Position numbers and translations under genes: made by a program. The notes under the pieces are model-generated. The model was given only the letters and a program-made list of their open reading frames with translations, made no database searches and was not told the origin of the DNA. A stretch of 64,000 nucleotides of DNA from Actinernus sp. WN-2022 (lineage: Eukaryota > Cnidaria > Anthozoa > Actiniaria > Actinernidae): contig JAOWCC010000019.1 in the NCBI GenBank assembly GCA_030867875.1, positions 102,845,006-102,909,005 on the forward strand. The letters are read 5' to 3'. Of this stretch, positions 24,518-34,699 are shown piece by piece (the first letter of the stretch is position 1; each line of letters starts with the position of its first letter).

Positions 24518-25373
24518 TCAAGTTTCATGTTTTAAATCCTCACTTATTAAGTTCCATATCGTTGCCCCTCTATATCGCATGTTGAATTTACCATAATTTG
24601 TTCTCACAGGCGCTATATAATATGATGTCTTTGCAGCTAATCTGGTGTTATAATTGTGTTTAGATGACACTAGGTCAAAAAAGTTGTCAAATCTTGAAGG
24701 AAGCAAATTATGGTGAAACTCAAACATGAAGGTACAATTAAATAGGTGGATGAGATCCACAAATTTTATTATTTTTAAAGCACTAAAGAGAGGATTTGAG
24801 TGTTCGTCTGGTTTAGAGAAAATGTTATTCTCCTGAGTGCCTTTTTTTGAAGAACAATGATAGGTTTTAAAGACAATTCATAAGTATTTCCCCATACCAG
24901 TAGCCCATATATTAGAAAGGGGTAAATGAGTGAATAGTATAATTGTATTAAGATATTGGTTGGAAGAAAATACCTAACTTTGGAAATAATGCCAACTCCC
25001 CTTGAAATCTTTTTGCAGAGTTCATGTATATGTTGTTTCCAATTTAGGTGAGAGTCAATTAAGATTCCTAAATATTTCACATAAGATTCCTGCTTAATAA
25101 TTTGGCTACTAATTTTGACATTTAACGCATGCTTGAGGTGGATGGAACAATATTTAGGGATAACTTATTAGCACAAAGCCAGGCATAGACGTTCTCTAAT
25201 TCTACATTTAACTTAGTTTCAAGATTAACAATACTGTAATCACTAAGAAATAAATTAGTGTCATCGGCAAAAATATGGAAATCAAACAGGCTAGAGCAGT
25301 TGTGGAAATCATTGATGTAGAGCAGAAACAATAATGGCCCCAAAACTGATCGCTGTGGTACCCCACATGGCAC
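24518..25373 (-). pseudogene. Reverse transcriptase C-terminal half of the CR1-like LINE
   Basis: Minus-strand frames at 25,373-25,122 (CGVPQ, GPLLFLLYIND, FADDTNLF, WLCANKLSLN), 25,080-24,775 (KYLGILIDSHLNWKQHI, YGLLVWGNT) and 24,760-24,518 (HNYNTR, RTNYGKFN) are consecutive parts of one polymerase separated by frameshifts. The FADD motif is the metal-binding catalytic box. Upstream RT motifs (YKKGSHTSLSNYRPISLL) are readable near 25,750. Confidence 0.85.
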
Positions 25374-26232
25374 ATTTCAGACTTTGTATTGCCTATTGAA
25401 ACAAATTGCTTCCTATTCTCAAGATAGGAAAGAAACCAATTGTATGCTACTCCACGAATACCATAATGATAAAGCTTACTAAGTAGAATATCATGATTAA
25501 TAGTATCAAATGCCTTAATCTATAAAGATGCCACAAGAATAGTTTTTATCATCAATAGATTTTTGAATTTTATCAATCAATAAAAGTAGTGCATGCACAG
25601 TAGAATGTTTGGCTCTAAAGCCAAATTGGCCATCATACATAATATCTAGCTTTCCTATGTAGTTAATTAACCTTTTATGCATCAATTTTTCCAAAATCTT
25701 ATAAAAAATTGAAAGTAGAGAAATTGGTCTATAATTAGATAGAGACGTATGTGAACCTTTTTTGTATAGTGGGATTACTCTAGCTACTTTGAACTGCTCA
25801 GGGACAATACCTGAGGCAAAAGATAAATTGAAGAGAATCTCCAGAGGATATCAAATCACACTCCTCAGGAGTTTCAGTAAGGTTGTAGGAATGCTATAAG
25901 GGCCACTAGCTTTTCCAGTATTAAACGATACTATAATACACTCTATTTCCTGAGTAGTAGTAGGGAATAAGTAGAAACTATTTGGTTGTGGGGAAGGCAG
26001 ATAGCTCTTAAAAGATTTTGCAGGTGATGGTACAGCTGCAGCTATCTTATTACCAATGTTTGCAAAAAAGTTGTTAAATTCTGTGGCTATTTCCTTAACA
26101 TTCGTGGTTTCAGTGCCATCTGCCTTCCTTATCTTGGTAGGGGAAACAGAGGCCTTGGGCTTAAGGCTTATTAATTCTCGTAGACCTTTCTATGTATTCT
26201 TAACATTTGACTGGTTGCTAGTAAAATAATCC

Positions 26233-27022
26233 TTATAATATTTTGATTAAATGAGACAATTTGTTTCTATATACTTTAAATTTTTCATGAGCAATTTCAC
26301 TTCTTGTTCTTATGTGATGTCTGAAAAGTCTATTTTTGGTTTTGATGGAATAAATTAATCCAGGAGTTAGCCAGGGCTTAAGTTTGAACCTAACCTCATT
26401 TCTTGAAAGCTGCTTCATAGGAACATGATGATTAATTATTCTAATTGTTTCTGTGTAAAATGAATCAAATATTGCATTTACATTATTGCACTCTGAAAAT
26501 GTATAATTCCAGTCAATTCTACTGAAGTCATTCAATAGGGATTCTTCGTTCAATTTAGAAAAATCCCTACAGAAGACCTTATTTTTTGATCTAGCATTAA
26601 TAAATTTGTTGATAATGAGAAAATTTGGAAGATGGTCAGTTAAGTCATATAAAATATTTCCACTTATTGTTTCATGATCTAATGAATTGAAGAAAATATT
26701 ATCTATCAGGGTAGCCTCCAGCTCTTTGTTCAGTGGGTTGTTGAACGAATCTGTAACCAGGGAGTTTTGTATTCAAAATTGGATCCTTGTTGCTATTAAT
26801 CCAGGTTTCGGTCACACCAATAATTTTAAATGGATATTGAAGTTCATTCAGCATATTGGTTAGATTGTCGAAATTGGCTTGTAGGCTTCTAATGTTGCAA
26901 TGAATAATAGAAAGAGGATGTTGGTATAAAGAGTCTTGAATATTACTCGAAGCATGAAATTCATGTGTATTATAATATTTAAAGTTTACTTTCGAAGGAA
27001 GGTTATACTCTGCATGGATCAC
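26233..27022 (-). pseudogene. Endonuclease and linker region of the CR1-like LINE
   Basis: The frame at 27,022-26,699 carries the apurinic-type endonuclease start, IIHCNIRSLQ and GVTETWIN. The frame at 26,553-26,233 carries the linker before the polymerase (LKPWLTPGLIYSIKTKNRL). Between them the end of the endonuclease reads DNIFFNSLD and DLTDHLPNFLII, but the catalytic middle is missing, so this copy could not nick DNA. Confidence 0.75.
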
Positions 27023-27064
27023 ATTGAGACAAGTGAGGGGTATTAGTTATTGATGATAGCCAAG

Positions 27065-27716
27065 CTAATCTGGGTAGATGTTCCAAATTATTTTCAGAAA
27101 TATTTTTGGAGCATCCACAGCTATAGTATTTGAGTTAAAGCTAAGCTGTAATAACTCCTCAGCAGAGAGTTTAGCGAACGGAAAAGCTAACTCATAGCAA
27201 TCTGGGCATAGCCAGGATATATTATTTGAAGTATGATATTTATAGTCTTTGAGGGAAAATGTAGTACACTTAAGGTGAAACATGTGAGAACACACATCAA
27301 CACTTTAAAGTCCTACCATTCCTACGTATCGTTTCCAAACAAGCTTGACACTTGAAAGCAGCAAGCGTTTACTTATCTCACTCATCTGCAGACTCATCAT
27401 GAGGAGCTTGGGGGAGTCCCGCATGGTGCCTTCAGCTTGTCCAGATCGGCTATGGAGAGAACGGTGACAGCGGGACTTCTATCATTCTTTCGAAGAAAAA
27501 TCTTGCCATAATAAGTCCATATGAACTTGTAATGGTAATCCTTCCTGAATTGCAGACATTTCCCAAAGAGATATTTTCCGTAAGGCTTTCTTGGATGTAA
27601 ATGGCATTAACAGAGAATCGGCCGAGCCCAATGTCATCAGTCAGTAGTAAAATCTTTGAGCTTGGATCTCGCTTTGTAAAAGGATTCCCTGACATTTCGT
27701 CTCGTGAATTTGACAA
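27065..27716 (-). pseudogene. N-terminal and PHD-like zinc-finger region of the LINE
   Basis: The frame from 27,716 (start MSNSRDEMSGN) runs to 27,450. Further down, cysteines and a histidine in order CQAC, C, CSHMFHLKC and WLCPDC form a PHD-type metal-binding pattern, split by a frameshift near 27,300. PHD-like fingers before the endonuclease occur in some animal CR1/L2 LINEs. The nucleic-acid or chaperone role is inferred. Confidence 0.6.
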
Positions 27717-27749
27717 TTATCGAAGGATATTTGGCCTCCGGTTTAGTAG

Positions 27750-28035
27750 ATGGACCTACCGGATGGACATACCGGATGGACCTACCGGTTGGACCTACCG
27801 GACCTACCGGTTGGACCTACCGGTAAAGACAACAAAGAGTTGTGCGCGAGTTTGGTATGTTACTAGTAAAGACAGCAAAAAGCTGTGCGCGAGTTTGGCA
27901 GACAGCAAAGAGCTGTGCGCGAGTTCAGTATGCTGCCACGGAGATGATAAGATTTGTGCGCTAATCGAGTATGCTACCTGTAAAAACAGCGAAGCGCTGT
28001 GCGCGAGTCGAGTATGCTACCTGTAAGACAACTCA
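27750..28035. repeat. 44-bp minisatellite, right part
   Basis: Begins with short TGGACCTACCGG repeats (12-14 bp), then about five 44-bp units with AAAGACAGCAAAGAGC and TGTGCGCGAGTT. It is the continuation of the array that ends at 24,146, which shows that the LINE landed within the array. Confidence 0.85.
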
Positions 28036-28738
28036 GGTGCTAAGGCAGTGCTATGCTTCTATCGTTGGGACTTATCCATTTCTGCCAAAATTATAGTCTG
28101 AGATGTTCCTCCATTACCAAAGAGGCAATGTAGCGCGTTGTCACGCGACATGCTAGTGACGTCACTTGGTACGAAGTAAAATCATCAAAGTAGTTAAGGT
28201 CGTTGAGTTTTATCTTTGTTCCAAATATTAGACCACCTTGAGTATATTAAGACAATTTAAGGATTTTTTTTTCTTTTAGTATGTGTGCGCCTTTTCATTT
28301 CGCCTACTCCCACTTTCTTCGTTGACTTGAGGGAGCCTGCTCTGTGTCCTAATTCCGGACCTAGTTCGTGAGCTCGGGTCAACGAAGGGGGTGGGTCCCC
28401 TGCCGGGATTATATGTTTATAAGGTTTCTCCTTTCCCTTTAGGGCCCCGACTCGTTTTACCACATAGTTACCTATGCTACCTCATGCGCACCTTCCAGTG
28501 CAGTTCCAGTTTGTGATATTGCACCGGGGACCTCCCCTTTCGTTGGCCTTCTTCTTTCAGCAAGTATGGTTGCGGCCTCGCCACTCTTAGCACTACTGCA
28601 TCAGCTTCGGTTCCGTGACCCTCGGTTTTTCAGAGCAGGAGAAATTCACAACCATGTTTCGGTATGGGAACAACTTCTTAGTGGTCACAATTCTCCCCAA
28701 GTGGACTTAAATGGGAATTATCCGGGACGGGGTTAGGA
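28036..28738. other. Unassigned; probable upstream part of the DIRS-like element
   Basis: About 700 bp without a convincing frame. Its position just before the RNase H remnant suggests broken reverse transcriptase or untranslated retroelement sequence, but I could not read RT motifs in any frame. Confidence 0.3.
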
Positions 28739-29406
28739 TTGACCGTTTCTTCAGGGCCGTTTAAAGGATTGTTCAAGGGATCGTTTTATAATTCTCAACT
28801 CCTCTTTATAGACAATGACGCTGCAAGAATACAACCATTACTGACGTCATCAAAGAGATCTATTGTCTTAGTCGCGACAGGAATTTCAGCATTCACTCCT
28901 TTTATGTGCCTTCCAGGCTCAACCCAGCTGACGACCCCTCGTGGAGATACTCCGAGACGGACTGTATGCTATCTCGCGAGGCCTGGCTGCATCTGAAGCA
29001 ATTTTTCGGGCCCCATTCATTCGATTTGAAGTCCTTGGACAGTAATTGTCAGACAGATAGGAATGGAAAGCCTCTACCACACCACACTCCTTGGCCCACC
29101 CCATGTTCTGCCGGGACAAATGTGTTCGCCAACCCCTTCCCCGTAGGCCACAATGTATATGCGTTCCCGCCGTTTGTTCTGCTCGGTCCCCTTCTCCGCT
29201 ATATCCTTGATCAGGGCTTCCACGGCGCTTTCACTCTCGTTCTGTCAGATATCCGTCCACGGGCATTTTGGTGGGCAACCCTGCAAGCCTTCGCAGTGGA
29301 TCGTTTGTTATTGGACAAGAAGGGAGAGGAGAATGTATTCTGTTTTCCTTGCTGCCATTCGCCGGACTGGACCCCGCGCCGATGGGCGCTCCGATGCATT
29401 TGCTGA
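28739..29406 (+). pseudogene. RNase H region of a DIRS-like retroelement
   Basis: Two overlapping plus frames. 28,739-28,905 reads LLFIDNDAARI, a typical RNase H segment. 28,906-29,406 continues with PSRLNPADDPSWR and then PFVLLGPLLRYILDQ and FWWATLQAFAVDRLLL, a block I recognise from the C-terminus of DIRS-type RT-RNase H proteins. A frameshift near 28,895 separates them. RNase H would remove the RNA template during copying. The reverse transcriptase domain upstream is not recognisable. It lies directly before the tyrosine recombinase, as expected for DIRS-like elements. Confidence 0.7.
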
Positions 29407-29443
29407 TGAAGCTATATTTCAGAAGCGCTGTTTTTCTTTGTAG

Positions 29444-29650
29444 ATCGCGAGAGCCTGGAAAGCAGCTCGACGTTGCCCAGCATGCCTATATCCAAACGAC
29501 TTCGACACTAACTTTTGCCAAGCCTGTGGCTCCCGAGGATATCCCCTTAAAACTGGCACACCTAGTAAAGTCATAGACCATGCGGCGATATTCCAGCGTT
29601 TTCGTGAATTCTCCGAGGTATCTAAAGGCAAGCCCTACCAAAAACAGAAG
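29444..29650 (+). pseudogene. Tyrosine recombinase piece 1 (zinc-binding N-terminus)
   Basis: Open frame reading RRCPACLYPNDFDTNFCQAC, a two-CxxC zinc-binding motif, followed by FQRFREFSEVSKGKPYQKQK. It ends exactly where a LINE tail (TAAG repeats) begins. Reading resumes at 31,879 with KALERRLVEFL, the expected continuation, so the first LINE sits between residues QKQK and KALE. The enzyme would integrate circular retroelement DNA by site-specific recombination. Confidence 0.75.
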
Positions 29651-30604
29651 TAAGTAAGTAAGTAAAACTTTATTTTATACACGCTTGCCCCGTCAACTAT
29701 TAGATAAAAAGCTGGTTTCCACAAGGGGCGTGTGGTTACAAAGCCATAAAAATTTAAACTATTAATTTAAAATTTATACTGAAACTACATTAATACTAAC
29801 GACTAATAATAATAACTACTACATTAATAATAACTACTCTAATTTATTACTATAAAAACCTTTACTAAATAGAATCATGTAAAAGTGTGAGCATTAATTC
29901 TGCTAGTAAAGATAGATAGGGAGTCAGATTTTTGAATGGCTTCAGGAAGCGAATTCCACAATTTACCTCCGCTATATGAGAAGCTTTTCTTGAGATATTC
30001 CGTTTTTGGTAGTGGTAACTGCAGTGAGGCAGAGGAGCCCCTGAGGTTATATTGAGTTGTATTCTTCTTACTCGAGAACAGATCTGCAAGGCAACTCGGA
30101 GCTAAGCCATTGGTCACTTTATACACTTGTTTTACTTTTGACTTTGCTTGTTGAGTTTCTAGAGTTTCCCAGCCTAAGGCATTTAAAGCCTCTATGGCAG
30201 GGGTATCGTTACTCATATTCATAATTAGTCTTGCAGACCTGTTCTGGAGTTTCTGAAGCCTATTAGAGTGACCTTGACCAAAGGTATCCCATACCTCACT
30301 ACAGTAATTAAAATGAGGCTGAACTAATGCGTTGTATATGCTGACTAGAGTGGCTATTTCAACAAAATCTCGAATTCGTCTCATGGCTCCTATTCCTGAG
30401 CTGACTTTTTTGGCAACATTATCAATGTGCTTGTCCCAGGATAGATGTTGGTCTATTTCAACGCCAAGAACCCTACTATGGTAAACTTGTTTTAGAGTTT
30501 TATCATCAATCGTAATACACGGTTGAGATTGAAGGGTTCTAAGGTTATAATGCGAGCCAATTAACAAAAATTCCGCTTTTGCGACATTTAAGCTTAATTT
30601 GTTT
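29651..30604 (-). mobile_element. LINE 1, 3' part (interrupted LINE)
   Basis: The minus-strand frame 30,567-29,875 is a reverse transcriptase C-terminus: NKLSLNVAKAEFLLIGS, GVEIDQHLSWDKHID, ALVQPHFNYCSEVW, LQKLQNRSARLI and LWNSLP. The tail is (TTAC)n at 29,665-29,651. The 5' boundary is the end of a DNA element at 30,605. The upstream RT part continues at 31,604-31,878, so both fragments belong to one insertion. Confidence 0.85.
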
Positions 30605-30654
30605 CATCGCCAGAAATAAGCGACATTTAGCAATTGTCAGCGGCGTTACTAGTA

Positions 30655-30730
30655 GGTCGGCTCTATAGTCAAGTGGTTAGAGCGTCGGCCTTAAAATCCC
30701 GCGACCGGAGTTCGACTCCTACGCGGGACA
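30655..30730 (+). tRNA. Degenerate tRNA-like gene (pol III A and B boxes)
   Basis: A-box-like TAGTCAAGTGG at 30,666-30,676, B-box-like AGTTCGACTCC at 30,709-30,719, and a T-run starting at 30,735 that would end pol III transcription. A 7-bp stem TCCCGCG/CGCGGGA encloses the B box. The anticodon-loop region reads CCTTAAAATC (possibly UAA), but the T and D stems pair poorly in the standard register and there is no good acceptor stem. It could be a tRNA pseudogene or the head of a tRNA-derived SINE. Confidence 0.45.
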
Positions 30731-31106
30731 CGAATTTTTTTTTTTTAACTTCTTTTTCTCCTTTCTCAGTTTTATTTAAACTTTTCCTCTATTTTTAAGC
30801 TATTAGAGCCGCCTTCCATACTGAAATATTGTTGTTTACTGTCTCTCAAGCCTCACAACGGGCACGAATGGGAGATATCGCTGACCACAATTAGTATCGC
30901 AGACTCTTCTCTATAGGTCCGGCTAGGGCCTATTTTTACTGAAGGGACAATTCATTTGATAACTGCTGGTCAGTTACAAATACACTGCAGTTTCATAAGG
31001 AGAGAACAAGTTGTCCATTGGTATGTGTTCGTGGTGTTTTAGACGCTCGTGGCCAGAGATATGATGGTCTCAAGACAGCCAAATTTACAGGATTTAGCGT
31101 ACAAAG

Positions 31107-31295
31107 ATGGCGGATTCTGCCTGTTTATCCAAGATCGAAATATTCAACTGCAAAAACGAAACCGCAAAGGAATCCACAGCTGCTCTAATGGCATTTAGTG
31201 ACGACGATGAACCCTTCGTTCAGAAGGCCTGCTATAGACATTTTGCAAAATACAGTATATTCCACCTCAGAATCCAAGTTATAAACAGTAAGTAA
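31107..31295 (+). CDS. Hypothetical 62-codon frame inside the 999-bp element
   Basis: Begins AAGATGGCGG (a good animal start context) and reads MADSACLSKIEIF, ending close to CAGTAAGTAAG, which resembles a splice donor. It could be a first exon carried by the transposon or chance. No family recognised. Confidence 0.2.
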   Translation: MADSACLSKIEIFNCKNETAKESTAALMAFSDDDEPFVQKACYRHFAKYSIFHLRIQVINSK

Positions 31296-31603
31296 GCTCT
31301 TTTCTCGCCAATTCTCACTCTAGCTCTGTAATAATTTGAGTCAAAACATTCGTTTATGTTTGAAAAAAAACGACACCTAAAATTCACGAGCTGATTATAG
31401 AAATGTAGGTAGAACTATTTAATTCATATAGTAGATTGAGATCCTGGTTAGACATTTTTTAAATCGTACTCAGGAAAGTGAGAAATCGAGATTAAGCGTT
31501 TTCCCCCCATAGTTTGCTTGTAATTTTATATGAACTGTGCTTGCTGACCTCTGAGCCGAAATTGATATTGCACAATCGGCCGTGTCGCGTTTTTCTGGCG
31601 ATG

Positions 31604-31878
31604 TGCTAATAGCCACTCCTTTACACATTCAAGGTCGTCGTTCATGGCCGTCTCAACTTCCTCTATAGTATTTCCAGATGTCGTTAGGTTTGTGTCATCT
31701 GCAAACATCCGAGGAGAAGCCCGACTAAGACACTCTGGTAAATCATTTATATATAGGAGGAAGAAGAGTGGGCCAAGAATAGAGCTGGGGGATACCGCAC
31801 GTAATCTGACTTTCCGAAGACACTGCATCATTCAGCTGGCATTTTTGCTTGCGGTTAGTTAAGTATGATAGTATTAAG
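31604..31878 (-). mobile_element. LINE 1, 5' part (RT core fragment)
   Basis: Minus-strand frames read LSYLTNRKQKCQLND, SQITCGIPQ, then GPLFFLLYINDLP, RMFADDTNLT and VKEWLLA, with a frameshift between CGIP and SILGP. The 5' end is truncated at 31,878, where plus-strand recombinase sequence resumes (AAGGATAAGGCTCTGG). Confidence 0.8.
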
Positions 31879-32046
31879 GATAAGGCTCTGGAGCGGCGAC
31901 TGGTCGAGTTTCTGGCGTCTATGTCGCCCGCCAAATGCATCTCTTCGTGTACTTCAGACGATATAATTAAATTCCTAATTAGTAGCGATAGGTCGGGCAA
32001 GACACTAGTGCACAGTTAAGCATGCTCCCGCGTCGGTTGTAGTTGC
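31879..32046 (+). pseudogene. Tyrosine recombinase piece 2 (core-binding region)
   Basis: Reads KALERRLVEFLASMSP, then SDDIIKFLISSDRSGKTLVH, an in-frame TAA at 32,017-32,019, and ACSRVGCSC. It continues piece 1 and is continued by piece 3, whose first residues are again SC (duplicated AGTTGC). The minus-strand frame here is only a shadow. Confidence 0.75.
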
Positions 32047-33184
32047 TAACAAGCTAACGTTAAATGTTCGTAAATCTAATTTTGTCATTTTTCATCCTCA
32101 TCAAAAAACTCTTGACTATATCCCACAGTTAAACGTTTTTGATCCAGCGTCAAAACGAATGATGCCTCTAGAAAGGAAAAGCACAGTAAAGTATTTAGGC
32201 ATGTTCATTGATTCCAACTTATCTTGGAAATCACATATTGAATATGTTTCGCTTAAGTTAAGCAGAATTGTTGGAATTATAGCTAGACTTAGACACTTTG
32301 TTCCCAAGCACACCCTGCAAAGAATTTACTACGCACTGATGCACCCCTATCTGCATTATGGTATATCGGTATGGTGTCAAGCTAGTAAGACTCATCTTAA
32401 TCATCTCCTTATTCTTCAGAAACGTGCTGTGCGTTTGATGAATTTTGCTAAATATAGAGACCATGCAATCCCTCTTTTTGTTGAATCAGGCATACTTCCA
32501 ATTAATTTCCTTTACTTTCATAATATTGCTTGCACTATGCACGATGCTATAAATGGTAAATCACCTATTAATATTTCTTCATTGTTTACCAGAATAAGTG
32601 ATGTTCATAATTATAATACTAGATCAAGAACACGCGGCAATCTTTATCAGTCTCGTTCAAGGTTAAATATTCACGCAAAGTCATTCTGTTCAATTGGAGT
32701 GAAGGTCTGGAATTGTATTCCATCCTCAATACGCTCTGTAAAAAAAACGGTCTTTATAAAAAAATACAAAAGTTTACTTATTGATGTTCTTTCGTCTAGT
32801 GATGATTATGTTGATATGGCCCAGATTATGCAGCATGTAGCAAATCCATAACTTTTTCAATCTTTGGCTCTCCTCCTTAAATTCAACTTCCTGTCTTATT
32901 TACGACTAGGAAATTGCCTGAGTCTATAAATCTTGTAAATTATAGTAGATTTATATTGTTGGCTTTTTTAAGTAGTACTTATTTAGCAGTCAGTTCTGCT
33001 TGTAAGTTCTTTATGTAATCTGAGATCTGTTTCCGTTCTTCTTTTGCTTGAAAATTGTTAATACGATCGTCTCTTGTACATTTGTTAACCCCCCACCTCG
33101 AATAGCATTTGCTAAATGTGGGTGGGTTAGATTCTTTGTAATATAATTGGTAAATTGAAATAAAAGTAAAGTAAAAGTAAAAAA
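32047..33184 (+). mobile_element. LINE 2 (CR1-like, 5'-truncated), 6-bp TSD
   Basis: Plus-strand reverse transcriptase C-terminus. Reading starts at NKLTLNVRKSNFVIF and continues in the frame 32,159-32,851 (KYLGMFIDSNLSWKSHI, HYGISVWCQA, HNYNTRSRTRG, VKVWNCIPSSIR). The 3' tail is AAAGTAAAGTAAAAGT. AGTTGC flanks it at 32,041-32,046 and 33,185-33,190, and removal restores GCSCPTRLASG in the host recombinase. The truncation point, just before the NKL motif, is almost the same as the split point of LINE 1. Confidence 0.85.
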
Positions 33185-33384
33185 AGTTGCCCGACTCGTC
33201 TAGCCTCAGGGTCTGTAGACTCGTTGATAGGTTAACTTAGAGCCATTTTCAATAACTTTGGCCGCCTACACGATTCCAATCCTGCCGCGCACCCTCGAGT
33301 AAAAAGTTATATTAAATGTGTGCAAGAGGAACAGGCCAGTAGGGCTATCACACCTTCGCAGGCAGTTCCATTGTTTTTTACACA
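33185..33384 (+). pseudogene. Tyrosine recombinase piece 3
   Basis: Reads SCPTRLASGSVDSLIG, then after a frameshift near 33,230 LRAIFNNFGRLHDSNPAAHP, VKSYIKCVQEEQ and SQAVPLFFTQF. This is the N-terminal core-binding part of DIRS-type recombinases (recognised from memory). It ends where LINE 3 begins. Confidence 0.75.
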
Positions 33385-34699
33385 ATTTACCAAGACAGAC
33401 TATTTTATTTTAACACGGTAAAAACATCAGTTGTACAATCAGTAAAATTGAGTACATAAAATATACTAAATATCCTAAGAATTACTAATAAACTGCTTTA
33501 CATGTTTGCCGTGTGAGAGTCCGATCATTATATATAGAACAGAGCATTAACGCCTCTTTTAAATTGTTTCAAGGAAGGCGCTGTTCTTACGTCACGCGGA
33601 AGATTATTCCATAGGAATGCCCCACTGTAGCTCAAGCTACGCTTCAGATAGTCGGTCCTCGGTTTCGGTAAAGTTAGCTTACCCTCTGGAGTCTCTGAGA
33701 TCATAGTTTGAGTCTCGAATTGAGAAGAGATCCCGAAGATAAGTTGGGGCGAGATCATGCATTGCTTTATACATAATCAATGCTTTTTGTTTTTTCCCCG
33801 ATAGGTTGTCATATTATCCCAGCCAAGCATATCAATCAGGGGCTGAGAGCTAGTGTCATAGCTGGATTTTGTTACAGCCCTGGCGGCTCGGTTTTGCAAT
33901 TTTTGCAATTTGTCATTCAGTTCTTGGCAAAGGCCATCCCAGACTGACCAACAGTAGATAAAGTGTGGTTCAATCAAGGCCTTGTATATTTTTTCCGAGG
34001 TGTTTCTACCTATAGAGGGCCTAACGCGCTTTAGCGCGCCAATGGCATAAGCTATCTTTTTTGATACTTCATTGAATATATGCTTCCGCCAGGACAACGT
34101 GTCATCCATATAGACCCCCATGGACTTGGTAGAACTCACTTTTTTATTTATTTGCCCTCAATATGAACGTCGATGGTACCATTTTTCTGAGTCTAGTTTT
34201 TGGCGAGAGCCAAGAACCATAAACCCAGTTTTAGCAATGTTCAGACTTAGCTTATTTGCTCTGAGCCAAATACTTATATTTTCAAGATCTGCATTAATTT
34301 TGGCTTCCCATTATTGTCAGCTTATACTAGTATCATCGGCGTCCCTCTGTTAGACAATTTGGTAAGTCATTAATATAGATTAAGAAAAGCAACGGGCCAA
34401 TTATCGACCACTATGGGACACCGCAGGTTATTGGACTATCAGAAGATAGGTAACCATTAACGTTATACTTTTGACTTCTATTTTCAATATATGAGTCAAA
34501 CCAGATCAGGGTATTGTGGTCAAAACCGTACAATGCTAGCTTTTTAGAGATAATTTTGTGATTTATAGTGTCAAAAGCCTTTTTTAAGTCGATAAATATT
34601 ATTCCGTTTAATAGGCCTTTGTCAATATTAACACACCAGCTATTACCAAGCTTATAGACCTGCTCAGAACCTCTATACAGGGCAGCGTCCATCTTACGC
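33385..34699 (-). mobile_element. LINE 3 (CR1-like, 5'-truncated)
   Basis: Minus-strand frames: 34,692-34,411 (FIDLKKAFDTINHK, ITCGVP), a broken stretch with PLLFLIYINDLPN near 34,380, 34,139-33,777 (GVYMDDTLSWRKHIF, ALIEPHFIYCWSVW, LQKLQNRAARAV) and 33,758-33,528 (KPRTDYLKRSLSYSG, FLWNNLPRDVR). Multiple frameshifts. About 30 recombinase residues expected between pieces 3 and 4 are missing, so the insertion removed host sequence or the element has decayed. Confidence 0.85.

Larger units (their letters stand above)
24147..27745 (-). mobile_element. CR1-like LINE, near full length, inserted in the minisatellite
   Basis: Minus-strand non-LTR retrotransposon of about 3.6 kb. From 5' to 3' it shows an N-terminal region (27,716-27,450), a PHD-like zinc finger (FKCQAC ... 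CSHMFHLKC ... WLCPDC, about 27,350-27,190), an endonuclease start (IIHCNIRSLQANFDN ... GVTETWIN), a linker (26,553-26,233), a reverse transcriptase (GPLLFLLYIND, FADDTN near 25,270), a C-terminal region and a (TTG)n tail at 24,173-24,147. The central endonuclease is deleted: the frame jumps from RAGG to TLIDNIFFNSLD at about 26,710. Several frameshifts make it a dead copy. CR1/L2-type is inferred from the motifs and microsatellite tail. Confidence 0.85.
30605..31603. mobile_element. 999-bp inverted-repeat element splitting LINE 1
   Basis: The left end reads CATCGCCAGAAATAAGCGAC and the right end is the inverted, slightly diverged form (perfect for CATCGCCAGAAA). The LINE reads GVKEWLLA up to the right end and NKLSLNV from the left end, so removing 30,605-31,603 rejoins the RT frame at the A-N junction. 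The target duplication is at most 1-2 bp. It contains the tRNA-like sequence and a 62-codon frame. No transposase recognised. Confidence 0.7.

Noticed and set aside
28919..29631. Several overlapping frames on both strands (29,153-29,443; 29,211-29,399; 29,419-29,631)
   Set aside because: Shadows of the RNase H and recombinase reading frames.
31743..32000. Minus-strand 85-codon frame
   Set aside because: Its 5' half is the antisense of recombinase piece 2; only the 3' half is real LINE sequence.
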